Positions 44,006 to 55,868 of a stretch of DNA of 64,000 nt are shown piece by piece. The stretch spans positions 17,195,923 through 17,259,922 of the forward strand of contig CM077820.1 in the NCBI GenBank assembly GCA_039720395.1, given 5' to 3'. Origin of the DNA: Liquidambar formosana (Eukaryota; Streptophyta; Magnoliopsida; Saxifragales; Altingiaceae). Position 1 is the stretch's first letter. The number at the start of each line of letters is the position of its first letter. The position numbers and the translations under genes are program-made. The notes below the pieces were generated by a model, which worked only from the letters and a program-made list of their open reading frames with translations, had not been told where the DNA came from and did no database searches.

Positions 44006-44850
44006 ATGAAAATCATAAGTTGGAACTGCCAGGGGCTTGGGAACCCTTGGACAATTCAAGCTCTCCATGATTTGATAAGGTGAGAAGGTCCTACTCTAGT
44101 CTTCTTAATGGAGACGAAGTTGAGTAAGAGGGAGATGGAGAAGGTAAGATGGAAAATGGGTTTTCAGAATGGTTTTTTTATTGAGCCAATTGGGCGTGCT
44201 GGGGGTTTATCTATGTTATGGGGAAATAGTATTCAAGCTAATCTACTATCCTTTTCTTGTTCCCATATAAATGTTCAGGTAACGGAGAATGCTAATATCT
44301 GTTGGCGATTAATAGGGTTTTATGGTAATCCGATGGCCTCACGAAGAAATATTTGTTGGGAATTATTGGAAACATTAAGGGATAAATCTAATTTACCTTG
44401 GGTTTGTCTTAAAAATTTTAATGAGATTGTAGGTGATGGTGAAAAGTATAGAGGGTGCTCTATGGGCTGAGTCACAAATGAGGGATTTTCAGGCAGCCAT
44501 CGCAGCATGTGATTTTAAGGATTTGGGATATTTTGGGCCAAGGTCTATGTGGTGCAATAATAGGACGGGTTTAGCATGCATTAAGGAAAGGATTGATAGA
44601 GCCTTAGCTACCCAAGCATGGTGTTCTATTTTCCTAGGTGTAACTATTGAACATATGGTTTGTAGTGCATTCGACCACCTGCGTATACTAGTTGAATTAT
44701 GTGGTTTACTAAATAAACAAAGGAGTAGGACTAAAGTTTTCCGTTTTGAAGAGATGTGGACAAGGGCTTTGGACTACGAAGAAATAGTTAAAAATGGTTG
44801 GTGTGGTAGAGCAGGGAGCGGGGTTTTCACTAGCTTTAAAGATAAAATTT
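44006..44850 (+). pseudogene. LINE endonuclease domain
   Basis: MKIISWNCQGLGNPWTIQAL opens the domain, then a stop and shift lead to METKLSKREMEK (catalytic Glu in ETK). The usual GDFNEI motif reads KNFNEI, losing its Asp, and SDH reads FDH. Frame changes occur near 44,085 and 44,450. Inactive as written. Confidence 0.75.
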
Positions 44851-45263
44851 GAAATGCACAAACAGAGTTGGGTCGATGGAGTAAGAACAGTTTTGGGAAC
44901 TTTAGAGGTCGATTAAAATTGCTCAGGGTAAGACTGAAGAGAGTCCAGGTAAGCCCAATAACTACTAGTTCTATGGAGGATGAACGAAGCATTAAAATAG
45001 AAACTAATGAGCTCCTTAGACGAGAGGAGATTATGTGGAGACAACGGTTGCGGGTTTCTTGGTTGAAAGATGGGGATAAAAATACTAAGTTTTTCCATAC
45101 TAGAGCCTCCCAAAGGAGAAACAAGAATATTATCAAGGGCTTGATTGATGAAGAGGGAAGATGGTAGGTTGAGGATGATAAACTGGAGTAGATTATCGTT
45201 CGTTATTTTAAAAATATTTTTGAGACCTTTAATCCGTGTAATCCTGAGAGCTCTCTTGAGGCG

Positions 45264-46600
45264 GTGCATCATTGTGTCTCGGAGGAGATGAATATGCGGC
45301 TGTTACATAAATTTGATGCAGATGAGGTACGGACTGCCCTTTTTCAAATGTTTCCTACCAAAGTTCCAGGACCCGACGGCATGCCAGCGTTGTTCTATAA
45401 AAAATATTGGCATATCGTTAGGCCTAATGTGGTTAAAATTTCTTTGGATTTTTTGAATCATGCAATTATCCCTGAGTGTTTTAATCACACCACCATAGTC
45501 CTTATTCCTAAGGTCAGTAACCTAGAACGGATCTCTCAATTTAGACCAATAAGCCTTTGCAATGTCATCTATAAAGTTGTGTCAAAGGTGTTGGCTAATC
45601 GGCTAAAAAATATGCTTCCGTCTATTATATCCCCCTGTCAAAGTGCTTTTGTCCTAGGAAGGCTCATTACTGATAACATTTTGGTAGCCTTTGAATTAAT
45701 ACATTACATGAAAAATAAGAGAAGTGGTAGGGAAGGGGTTTTTGCGCTTAAATTGGATATGAGCAAGGCTTATGATAGGGTAGAATGGAGGTTCTTAGAA
45801 AAAATTATGGAGAAATTGGGGTTTCATAATCAATGGACCTCTCTTATTATGCAGTGTGTTAAGTTTGTATCATATTCCATAGCTTTTAATGGCAAAATAT
45901 CAAGGCAGTTCTCTCCTAGTCATGGATTAAGACAAGGTGATCCCCTTTCACCTTATCTTTTTCTCATGGTAACAGAGGGTTTTCCAGTTCTTATTTGAAA
46001 GGCAGAACAAGAGGGCCAACTATATAGTGCTATAATCTATAGAGATTGCTCAACAGTTTCACACCTATTCTTTGCCGATGATAGTTTGCTATTTAGGAGG
46101 GCCATGGTTGAGGAAAGAGAGGCCTTGATGGAGGTGATTAAATGCTACAGAGAAGTCTCAGGCCAGTAGATTAATATAGACAAATCTTCTCTGTTTTTCA
46201 ATCGGAATACACCGAATGCAATTCAAGAAATGATAAGGACTACCATGGGGTTATGTCAGGGGATCACTATGAGAAATATTTGGGAATGCCGGCCTTAGTA
46301 GGAAGGTCGAAACGAGAAATTTTTCGGTACATTAAGGATAGGATTCGAAAGAGGATACAGGGATGGAAAGAGAAAATGCTTTCAAAGGTAGGGAGAGAGG
46401 TTCTCATTAAAGCTGTTGCCCAATCCATACCCACTTTCATTATGGGTTGTTTCAAATTGCCTATTTCTTTGTGTGCAGAAATTAATGCCTTAATTGGCAA
46501 GTTCTGGTGGGGACAACAAGGGGAAAAGCGCCAAATTCATTGGGTGGGATGGGGAAAATTATGTCATGCAAAGAATAGAGGGGGGGGGGGGGGATGGGAT
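45264..46600 (+). pseudogene. LINE reverse transcriptase domain
   Basis: KVPGPDGMPALFYKKYW, FRPISLCNVIYKVVSKVLAN, CQSAFVLGRLITDNIL, ALKLDMSKAYDRVEW and GLRQGDPLSPYLFL match the L1 RT blocks in order. A stop follows near 45,998. The catalytic box is FFADDSLLF at about 46,070 (FADD for YADD). A G run near 46,580-46,593 causes another shift. Confidence 0.8.
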
Positions 46601-47229
46601 TTAAGGATTTGGTAGCTTTCAATAAAGCTCTGTTAACCAAGCAAGGCTGGTGTATGTTGACAAATCTGGAGAGTTTGGTGGCGAGAATTTTTCGAGCAAG
46701 GTACTACCTTTCATCGACTTTCCTTGAGGCACGATTAGGGTATAATCCGAGTTATGTTTGGTGGAGTATTTGGGAGGCAAGGTCAGTTGTTGACAGAGGA
46801 ACTCGTTGGAGGATTGGGGACGGGAAATCTGTTCGAATATGGGGAGATAAATGGCTCCCTACATCACCTTCTTTCTAAATAACCTCTTCACAGGGTGATT
46901 GGAATAGAGATATTCGAGTTACTGAATTGATTAATTCTTCTACTGGGAGATGGCGAGCCAATCTGATTTCAGCACTATTCTTACCGCATGAAGCTGAGTC
47001 TATTTGCAGGATTCCTTTGAGTGTTAGGATGCCTCCGAACTAGTGGATATAGGGTTATCATCCAAAAGGTACGTTTACGGTCAAGAGCGCATACTACATC
47101 ACACAGAACATATCATAAGAACTAGCCAGTCCTATTAGCTATGTGGGGACAGCTCTATGGAAAAAGATTTGGCAATTGGATATCCCAAGCAAAATTAAGC
47201 TGTTTGCTTAGAAGGCTCTCCATGACATC

Positions 47230-48127
47230 TTGCCAGTCAAACTGAATTTACAAAAAAAGAAAGTTAATGTGGATAAGCGGTGTGCGCTATGTGGAGTGAG
47301 CGATGAAAGCGCTATTCATGTTCTCAAAGAGTGTGATTTTGCGAAACAAGTTTGGATGGGCAGCCAACTTAGTTTGAGTTCTCAACACTCACTAGCGATC
47401 AATTTCTGGGTATGGATGGAGGAGATTTGTGGGAAGGTGGATGATGCTGATTTGGGTTTGTTCATCACGCTGGCTTGGGCAATTTGGATAGCAAGGAATG
47501 AAAAAATTTTCAATGGGGTACAACGGAGCCCGACGGAAGTCATCTGGTGGGCTTATTTGTTTTTGGGGGAATTCAGAGCAGCAAAAGTACATCTCTGAGG
47601 CGAGGAGTAGGGAGCCCCGATGACCTAGGATATGGCGTCCCCCAATTAGAAATGTTTATAAGCTTAATGTGGATGGTGCACTATCACCTGATAAGAGTAT
47701 TGCTGGTATCGGTGTAGTGGCACGCGACCACGAGGGAGAGGTTGTCGCAGCAATGGGTCAGAACTTTCATGGCAAATTGGAGCCAAAACATGTAGAGGCG
47801 TTGGCTTTTTGGTGCGCACTGCATTTCGCCAGCGATATTGGGCTACGACAAATTATTGTGGAGGGTGATAACCTTGAAGTCATGCAAGGTATCCTTAATG
47901 TGGTGGAGGATTGCTCTAGTTTGGGTCTTATCTTTGAAGACATAAGGGAGGATAGTGGGCATTTTAATACCATTAGCTTCAAGCATATTTATAGGGAAGG
48001 AAATGCTGTAGCCCACTGTTTGGCTAAACATGCTTGTAATACGAATTCTACATCTGTTTGGTTGGAGGAGGCTCCTGAGTTTATGAGGCACCAAGTTCAA
48101 CTTGACACTAGCTTAATGCTCTCTTAA
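47230..48127 (+). pseudogene. LINE zinc-knuckle and RNase H-like C terminus
   Basis: CALCGVSDESAIHVLKECDF (about 47,284) is the zinc-binding RVT region. VDGALSPDKSIAGIGVVARD (about 47,668), EALAFWCALHFA, VEGDNLEVM and REGNAVAHCLAK form an RNase H fold with its usual acidic residues, open to the stop at 48,127 and followed by the poly-A tail. Confidence 0.75.
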
Positions 48128-49069
48128 TAAACACCTCTTTATCCAAAAAAAAAAAAAAAAAAGAGAATGCTGCCATCATTTGTGTTATCATGTCAAATAA
48201 AATGGAGAAAACATTAATAGTAATTAATATATAAGGTACTTGCATTGCTTCATTATTATAAATCACCAAAGCTTAGTACATGCAATATCTTAATACTACC
48301 CCTTAAAGCCCTCACAACTCCCCCGTCCCTACCAGTTCTCCATCAAAATCATCTGAAATGAACACCCGTTTCACATAGAGCCTTATATTCTTCGTCTTGG
48401 GATTAACTGTGTCTTACCCACCCATGGGAGGAACGGCTGGTATATAGAGTATAGACTTGAACTCTACTTCTCCCTGGCAATAATAACCTTCATCAGCATA
48501 AAAGGCAAAATAAACAAACACCACAAAGTATGAACCAATGCTGCTTAAACATTCCATATTTAGTCAAAAGTAGAAACTGCTGGGGCATGATTTCGGAGGA
48601 CAATAAGCTACAACTTTCCTTGTCTTTTAAATCTAAAAATTAACTCATTAAGGAGAAAATATCATGCGGTATGCTGCCAACATGTGAGATTTATTAATTA
48701 CGAAAATGGAGAAGTTAATTAATAGAAGTATAGAACTTCATTATCTTAGAAGTCTAATATTCATTATTACCTCTGTTGTGAAGTGTGAAGATGCTAAAGG
48801 CTCCAAGTATTCATTAAAGGACTTCTTACAGAACTCATTGTATTTCTCTGTGGTGACTTCCTTAGGGTTGCGAAGCTGCACATACCAAAATAATTATGTC
48901 TAAGTTTTCCTTGAAAACAATGGCAATTGAAAAGCACAGTAAACATAAAAGTAGCACTTCTAAGGCTCACCCATATTGGTTGGGTCTCATTTGTGAGCTC
49001 CCAGTCCCAGTACTTCTCAACAACAGTCTTTGTTATCTTCTTCTTCTGTAAGAACAAAATCACCCAAAA

Positions 49070-49123
<54 letters not shown>

Positions 49124-49126
49124 TAA

Positions 49127-49377
49127 AAAAAAAAAGGAAAAAAGAGGCTTCCCATAAGCTGGGGTATCTTGTACTTCGTCCCAGGCAGAAGATATGGAAC
49201 ACATGCTTGATGGTGTGGAAAATCAAGTCTATATATATATATATATACACACACACACATTAATAAAATAAAAAAAAAAGAAAAAAAAAGGGCTTCCCAT
49301 AAGCTGGGGTATCTTGTACTTCAAGTTCCAGGCAGAAGATATAGAACACATGCTTGATGGTGTAGAAAATCAAGTAA
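49127..49377. repeat. tandem duplication in an HSP90 pseudogene intron
   Basis: GGCTTCCCATAAGCTGGGGT and ACACATGCTTGATGGTGT each occur twice, about 145 bp apart (units near 49,130-49,230 and 49,275-49,377), separated by (TA)n and A runs. The frames across the TA repeats here are artefacts. Confidence 0.75.
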
Positions 49378-52017
49378 AAGAACCAGATGATTACCTCAGC
49401 TTTCTCATCTTGTTCATCCTTTTTGGCTTCAGCAACATCCTCATCAATCTCAACCTGTAATCGAGCCAAAAATTGCAAGAAAAGAAGAGATGGAAAAGCC
49501 ACACACAAGGATAATCTACTAATGATTTGAAAACAGAACAAGTAGTGCATCTGTGACAAACACAGAGGTGAGTTGACTAATTCACTTATAAAACATGATC
49601 TGTTTCATAATTGGTATACTGAAAACTGAATACATATGGAATGGGCAACCATACCTCTTTAGTGAATCCCTTTTCTTGCCAGGTGTATATTGGAAATGAA
49701 ACTAATTGTGAATAGTTCTTCACAAGCTTCTGAACCCGTTCTGGATGTGCAAAACCTTGTTGTCACGCTGAATTTAAGAGGAGAATAAAGAAAGAAAAAC
49801 AAGCTAGGTTAGCTTGGAAATTCTGTAAGGAGGCAACTCAAAACAAACAAAATTTCTTTATTGACCTTAACATATAATGTAAGGTGGGTTCCTCTAGGAA
49901 TGAGCTTTTCTGTATCAATTTCTTCTCGAATAGTATAGGAGCTAGCATTGGCCTCCCCTTCCCATACATATTGTCTGTCGGATTTTGGACTCTTTGTTGA
50001 GACACTACAAAATTTTCCACATGCATGTTTTGAAAAGATGATCGTAGATAATGATAATAAAATTTTATTTTCAACACCTACTCGGTCAGAAACTAGAAAT
50101 GCAGAATAAAATCCCACACCAAACTGACCAATTAAATTGTTATCAGAACCAGCATCCTTGCTAGCCTGTAAAATAATACAATTTCTTTGAATACATAAAA
50201 TGACTTTGACAAAAGCACTTGAACTGAAAAACTAGAATACTAGTTGAAGTAAAAGGTATACCTTCAGGGCTTTTAAGAACTTGGCAGTTCCACTTTGCGC
50301 GATAGTTCCTAGGCAGTCAGCAAGCTCTTGCCGTGTCATACCAATGTCAGTATCACTGCATAAAACGCATAAAGTTGCAATGCTGCTATGGAAGGAAAAG
50401 CATTAACCAAAACAGTTTTTGTAGCTTCCAGAAGTTACGTTATAGTAATGAGTAATGATTCCATTATCTTTATCACTCTGGTTACAGATATCAAGATCAC
50501 AAGCTTCCTTCATAAGCTAAGGTTCTGTAACACCAAGAAACTGCAGCTTGTCCAAGGCATCGCTTGCATTTCTATGGATTCAAATAAGTTTAGCAAATCA
50601 GATGTTGAAGAAATCAGCATAATCTTTTTTTTTATCAGCAAAAAGAAATTATATATTATTAAAATCACTTCTCAGCAAGGAGCTAAGAAGAGAAAGACAC
50701 AAGAAATCAGCATAATCTACTTCATATAAAACAGAATTTTCCAAATGGATAAAGGTTCAACGCCAGGGAACAACTACAAGCGGCACACTCCATTAAACCC
50801 AGCAACACTGATCACAACTTATATCACAATCATGTTATAGAAATCAGAGTACAATCGTCCATCACATCAGTTTACAACGTAATTTGACCATTCTGGCATA
50901 GTCCCATCAAAACAAAATGATAACTCCTTCATTCATTTCTACTAAATTCATTCTCTCTTACTTTGCTAATTATACCATTCATACGTACACATGAACATAT
51001 TTTGACCTCTCAACTCATGTTTTTATGCACTCATGCTTACATGAAACGTTATATATAATTGTATATGGTTCTAGAACTAATATGCCACCTTATTAATATG
51101 CATTCATATTGTCACATATTCGCAGAATTATCCACTTTTGCTAAAAAATTTACAGCTATTATATTAACAAAAGTTCAAGAAATTCAAGAGTAGATGCATT
51201 TGTAAAGACTTTAGAACTACAAAACTCAATCCAAAACAATTTCCCAGTAGCATATTGATGCAAACATCACGAGTGCATCAACATTATATGGAATATCAAC
51301 GGGTATGAAATTGGTTCATCGATCAAAACATGCCTGATAAGTTCCTGAAGAAACACCTCTTTGTTGCTGTATAAGTTGTTAACAATGAGGTCCATAAGGC
51401 GACTAACCTCTCACCAAGCCAAAACAGTAACATACATTAGGTAATGCAGCCCTGTAATAAAAACTCATACTACACAGCTAGGGAATCAATAAGTAGTTCA
51501 AGAGGTGCACCTCCGCTTGATACTCATATTTCTCAACTGGGGGATCTGAAGCATCCAATGCTGTTGCAGTTAACTCATATCGGTTGCCCAGAAACAGGCC
51601 ATTTCTCAGGTTAACCTGCGTCGTGGATTTAGTGGTATTACATCTCCCAGCGGTTAATACCTGAGTACCATCTAATCTTACCATCACTTTCTCCCACCTG
51701 CTCAATATCAAACATAGAATTTTACATTGCACTAAAAATGTCATTTACACATAATTGACTCCAAAATCAGAAATATAGGTCAAACAGCCCATCAGGAACT
51801 ACACAAAAGCAAAAAAACAAAAAAAAAAAAAGAAAAAAAAAAAAAAAAAAAAAAGAGTTTACAACAAACAAAATAAGAAACATAAAATAAGGTCTTCTAA
51901 AGATACAAGTATAACAGCTAGAATGGAGCAAGCTTACCAAGCACCAAGATTGAGAAAGGTTACATTTTCGGCAAAAATGAACACTTCTGAATCTAAAAAT
52001 AAAAACAATATATATAA

Positions 52018-52431
52018 GGGCCAGGCTATTGCCATCACATAAAATACTTTAAGCCCCTCATTTAATTTACATTTTTAAGATTTTATGAAAAATATTAAAA
52101 AAAAAAAATTATGAAAACTAATCACATAGTCTACTAGAAAAAATCATTTCGGACAACTTTGTAAAAAAGAGTTTTTCCAAAATTTGTCATTTAAGTAGGC
52201 TTTTTGGCAATTTTTCATGAAAAATGAAATAGAGATTGTAAATGGCCAAAAAGTATGCTTAAATGATAGATTTTGGAAAAAATTTATTCTACAAAGTTGT
52301 TTACAATGATGTTTTCTAGTGAACAATGCTATTAGTTTTTGTAAAAACCTTTTATATTTTTCATAAAACCTCAAAAAGTGTAAACTAATGTGGGGCTTTG
52401 AGTATTTTATGTGGTGGCAATAGCCCCACTC
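52018..52431. mobile_element. Mutator-like foldback MITE, best-preserved copy
   Basis: The left arm GGGCCAGGCTATTGCCATCA and the right arm, reverse complemented GAGTGGGGCTATTGCCACCA, continue as inverted repeats almost to the centre. A 9-bp target duplication TATATATAA is at 52,009-52,017 and 52,432-52,440. It lies in the first intron of the HSP90 pseudogene and defines the family also seen at about 9.25, 18.2, 20.9 and 23.8 kb. Confidence 0.75.
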
Positions 52432-53062
52432 TATATATAAACCTGCTTATGGGGAGCAACACTGGATAATAACCTTTACACACACACATCAAAAACAAAC
52501 TTTCAGCACCCTGAGTGTGTGAAAAAATTATCATAAATCCTTTACAAGTATACACCCACCCACCCAATATATATATATATATAGTTACCCATTAATTATA
52601 CTTTTCTACCATTTCACAAGTCACAAAAAGATTAAGAAAACGTTTCTATAAATTTTACACAACATACAAAAACATTGTTTTTGCAGTAATTGAAACAAAC
52701 CAAGTCGAACTATGGTAGTGTGTGACATTAGGGTTTACAAGGGTTTACCGAATCGTTGAAGGGAGAGGAAGAGGAGATTGGAGCCGCGACGCTTCTATAA
52801 CGTGAGCGGCCGCCATCGCCGCCGTTACAGAGGACAGCGGAGATGGAAAGCCTCGAGAGCTGTGCATATTGGCAAAAGGCTAGAAATGCACCGGTGAGCA
52901 CCAAAGACTATTGTGCGCAGAGAGAGTATTGTTTCAGAGAGGTCGTGGGGTGGCTGTGTTTGTTATGATGAAATAAAGGAGGGAATGGAAAGGTAATTCC
53001 ATTCTCCAAAAACAAGTAAGTGTTTGGTTGCATGAGGAAATGAAATGGCTATTCTTTTGTAA

Positions 53063-54051
53063 GTCCCGTTTGGGAAAACTGGAGCTTTTACTTTTAGGCA
53101 AAAGCAGGAGAGAATCAAAAGTTACGAGTAACAGAACAAAATCAGTTTTTGTTTGGAAACTGTATTTCAAAGATACTGTTAGAGTTAGAAGTGATTTTTT
53201 GTCTGTTTGGAAAGAGCATTTGTTGAAGTTGATATAACCTTGAATTGACTGAACTATCCTTATAATAAATTATTTTTATAATGTTTTGGTATTAGTAGTG
53301 ATATATTTTTTTTAATAGTAATGATTGGGGGTATTATAGATTGTACTCTTATTGAAATTTGAGCTTCGACTATTTCCCTAACAGCCCAAGTGAGACGTCC
53401 TATACCCACACAAACAACAAGAGCAGTAAGGTATCAAAACGATAACCTCTAGAAAACATACACAAGACTTGACTGCTCGACCAACCCCACAAAGATGTAT
53501 TACTAGGAATTTTGCTTATGGTTTTAAAAAAAAAAAAAAAAATTTCACATTTAAAACAAAGAAAAAAAAGAGAGCATGAATTGATATTTTTTAAAAAAAA
53601 TTATTACCAATCCAAATTTTATGGAATCAATTCTTGAAAAAATTTTAGCTAGTATAAATCAATGAATATAGGATGGGGGAAAAAAAAAAGATTTGAAGTT
53701 TAAATTAGGATCCTATGGGTCTAAGTTGCTTGAAGTTACTAACACATTAATGCCGGCAAGAGAGAGGAGCACAACTGTAGGAGAGGAGAGGACTTGGGTC
53801 TAAGATGAGGCTATTATCATTTTGTTAAAGGATATGGGTGGAAAAAAACTGTTTTCATACTCAAGCATTAAGGGTAGTTATAGAAATATTAAAATTTATT
53901 AAAACCCTCTGCAAAAGCTGATGCCTTGATTTTGATTAAAAGCTGGGGGTAGTCTGCTTATTATAGAAATATTAAAAGTGATTATGATTTAGGCTGCTAA
54001 ACAGGTCCAAAAGTGATTTTGGACTATCTAAAAACTTAGCCAAACAAGGCC
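53063..54051. mobile_element. PIF/Harbinger-type non-autonomous element, copy 2 (inverted)
   Basis: Left GTCCCGTTTGGGAAAACTGG, right (reverse complement) GGCCTTGTTTGGCTAAG, with TAA on each flank (53,060-53,062 and 54,052-54,054). In reverse orientation it matches the element at 7,014-8,056 block by block. It lies about 195 bp upstream of the HSP90 pseudogene start. Confidence 0.65.
53365..53530 (-). mobile_element. SINE-like insert within Harbinger-type copy 2
   Basis: The minus strand has GTTGGTCGAGCAGTCAAGTC, the A-box-like start shared with 7,618-7,640, and GAGGTTATCGTTTTGATACC further on. It matches the insert in the other copy. Confidence 0.4.
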
Positions 54052-54054
54052 TAA

Positions 54055-54297
54055 GGGTCTATTCCCTTTAATGAGGGAATAACCATTCCTTTCTAAACCA
54101 AGAGAAATAATTCCCTCCTTTCAAGGAGTAATAATCATTAAAAACGGGTCTCACCTTTACTTTTTCATTCCATTCCCACCCTTTATCAAACATTGGGATG
54201 GAATATCCATTCTCATTTCATTCCCATTCCCATTTTCATTCCATTCTATTTCCATTCCCATTTCATTCCATTCCCTCAAACCAAACGAAGCCTTAGG
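54055..54297. mobile_element. MITE with ATTCC-rich interior
   Basis: The left part GGTCTATTCCCTTTAATGAG and the right part CCATTCCCTCAAACCAAACG are inverted-like, with repeated CATTCCATTCCCA inside. It abuts the previous Harbinger-type element. Ends not fully resolved. Confidence 0.4.
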
Positions 54298-55705
54298 GTT
54301 TTAGTAGCATTCTAGAAAAGGCTTGGGGAAGATTCTGGAAATCAAGAGGATTTTGGGTGTTTTGGTCATTTTGCGTCTAGGCGGTAGAAAAATATTGGGT
54401 ACTTTGACGTCTATGGTTCATGTAGGTTCAACCCAGTCCAGGTGTCCAATGATTCAGTCACCAATCAAATCTTGCCTAGTAAGCATTGGAAAAATGGAAT
54501 TAATTTTTGATGGCTGCATTTTGTAATGGAAAAATGTGACCTCCACTAGCTTTTTCACACCAATTCAAATGCTAGATGGGATGGTGTTAACATGATTTAT
54601 TATCACAGAATTTTTGTTTAATTGGAATCAGGATAATTGGAATAGAATTAAATGAGATTTCAATGATGAGTTATTCCATTTCGATTTCTCCTATTTTGAT
54701 CAAACAATTGAGCCTTTAATGAGTTAGTGACACATCACTAGTTAATCACATAAGTTTGTACGTATAAATTTTCATCTTTTTATTTTGCACCAGTAGAGCA
54801 AAAGTCTTACTCTTTGGAGACTTACCCAAAAAAGGTGTCAATGTGGGGACATACATTGCAAAGGGGTTAGCTCAAGCTCGTCTTAAAGTATACACTCAAT
54901 CCAAGAACAAGTTAGATTGAATTTAGCCGAACCCAAATCCACATTCACAGAGCTTTCAATCAAGGTGAGCCGCATTGAGACAAGGTTAAGCATTGCTTTT
55001 AAAATCTGACACCTAGTGCTTGATCTAACATTAACCCAAACACAAGCCACATTTATAGAGCTGCCTCTTGGGACGATATATTTTAGCCAATCTCCAAGTT
55101 CAACACAAAAAAAGAATATAAATAAATAAATAAATAAATAAAATGAAACCAATACGGACTTAGCCTGATCTTAACTTACGATTAAGCTAAAACAAATTGC
55201 TAAACTTTTTTTGGGGGGGTGGTTTCAAAATGCTGCACACTATTTCCCAGGATAAATTCCCTCCCCTGTTTTTTTCCAATTGTTTGGGCTTATACAGAAC
55301 TTGAAACCTCCCCCATACAATAGGGGGAGAGGTGCGATTGACCAATGGACTTGTTAACCTAGCTATAAAGGATCTATGATAATCAGTTAGGTCAAATCTT
55401 GACCATGCTTATTTTTTCGTCACTTCTTGAGCATGGCAATGGGCCGGGTTAAATCTAAATACCTGTAATTTGTGGCTGTGAAATGCTTTAGCACATAGGT
55501 ATGGTTATTAAATGATTACGCTAGATGTAACTCATGGAAGTTTTTCTACCCAACTTGCTGGTCATACCTAATTCTCGAATAATCAGACATCAATCATTGC
55601 ACCATTTGGTGGACATATATGTCAATAGCATAGATTTGGGACAACATTTGATTGGGGTTCACCAATGAGATTCAGATAACAAACATTGAACCATCAAATT
55701 CTACC
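54298..55705. other. gene-free DNA
   Basis: No convincing coding sequence. Near 55,300-55,350 the minus strand has GGGGGAGGTTTCAAGTTCTG, which could be a decayed SINE B-box region. A TAAA tetranucleotide repeat is at about 55,120-55,142. Confidence 0.4.
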
Positions 55706-55710
55706 TTTTT

Positions 55711-55747
<37 letters not shown>
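55706..55747. repeat. adjacent T15 and G27 homopolymers
   Basis: Fifteen T are followed directly by twenty-seven G. A G run this long is rare in plant DNA, could form a G-quadruplex, or could be a sequencing or assembly artefact. Confidence 0.9.
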
Positions 55748-55753
<6 letters not shown>

Positions 55754-55868
55754 ATAAACATTAATTACATTACTCCTCCCTTGTTATTTTACAGCCCTAG
55801 AATGAAAAAATAAATAAATAAAAGAAAGTAGAGAAACAAAAATAAATGATGATTAAAAAAAAATTTGT

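Larger units (their letters stand above)
43658..48164 (+). mobile_element. L1-type LINE, 5'-truncated and degenerate
   Basis: Flanked by AGAATGCTGC (43,648-43,657) and AGAATGCTGC (48,164-48,173), a target duplication, and ending in a poly-A (about 48,145-48,162). It encodes, in order and with many frame breaks, an apurinic-type endonuclease, reverse transcriptase, a zinc-knuckle-like region and a C-terminal RNase H. ORF1 is missing or unrecognisable, so insertion was probably incomplete at the 5' end. It landed between the end of the segmental duplication and the HSP90 pseudogene. Confidence 0.8.
48333..52867 (-). pseudogene. mitochondrial-type HSP90 (HSP90-6-like), first 12 exons only
   Basis: Exons (minus): 52,867-52,749; 51,697-51,511; 51,407-51,334; 50,571-50,439; 50,355-50,262; 50,165 to about 50,113; about 50,004-49,866; 49,767-49,655; 49,454-49,395; 49,045-48,971; 48,875-48,771; 48,473-48,333. 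They cover an organellar presequence, the ATPase domain (RLMDLIVNNLYSNKEVFLQE, NLIGQFGVGFYSAFLVSD, YVWEGEANASSYTIREE) and the start of the middle domain (YWDWELTNETQPIW, NIRLYVKRVFISDDFDGEL). Lesions: a missing base after codon 2 in exon 1, TAG at 50,517-50,519 and a 7-bp duplication in exon 4, a missing base at the start of exon 8, TAA at 48,414-48,416 in exon 12. The remaining half is absent. Intact HSP90-6 is an ATP-driven chaperone of mitochondria. Introns are retained, so it arose by DNA duplication. Confidence 0.85.

Noticed and set aside
48794..49260. Minus-strand ORFs with YIYIYIYI runs
   Set aside because: They translate TA repeats in HSP90 pseudogene introns; only parts overlapping exons are meaningful.
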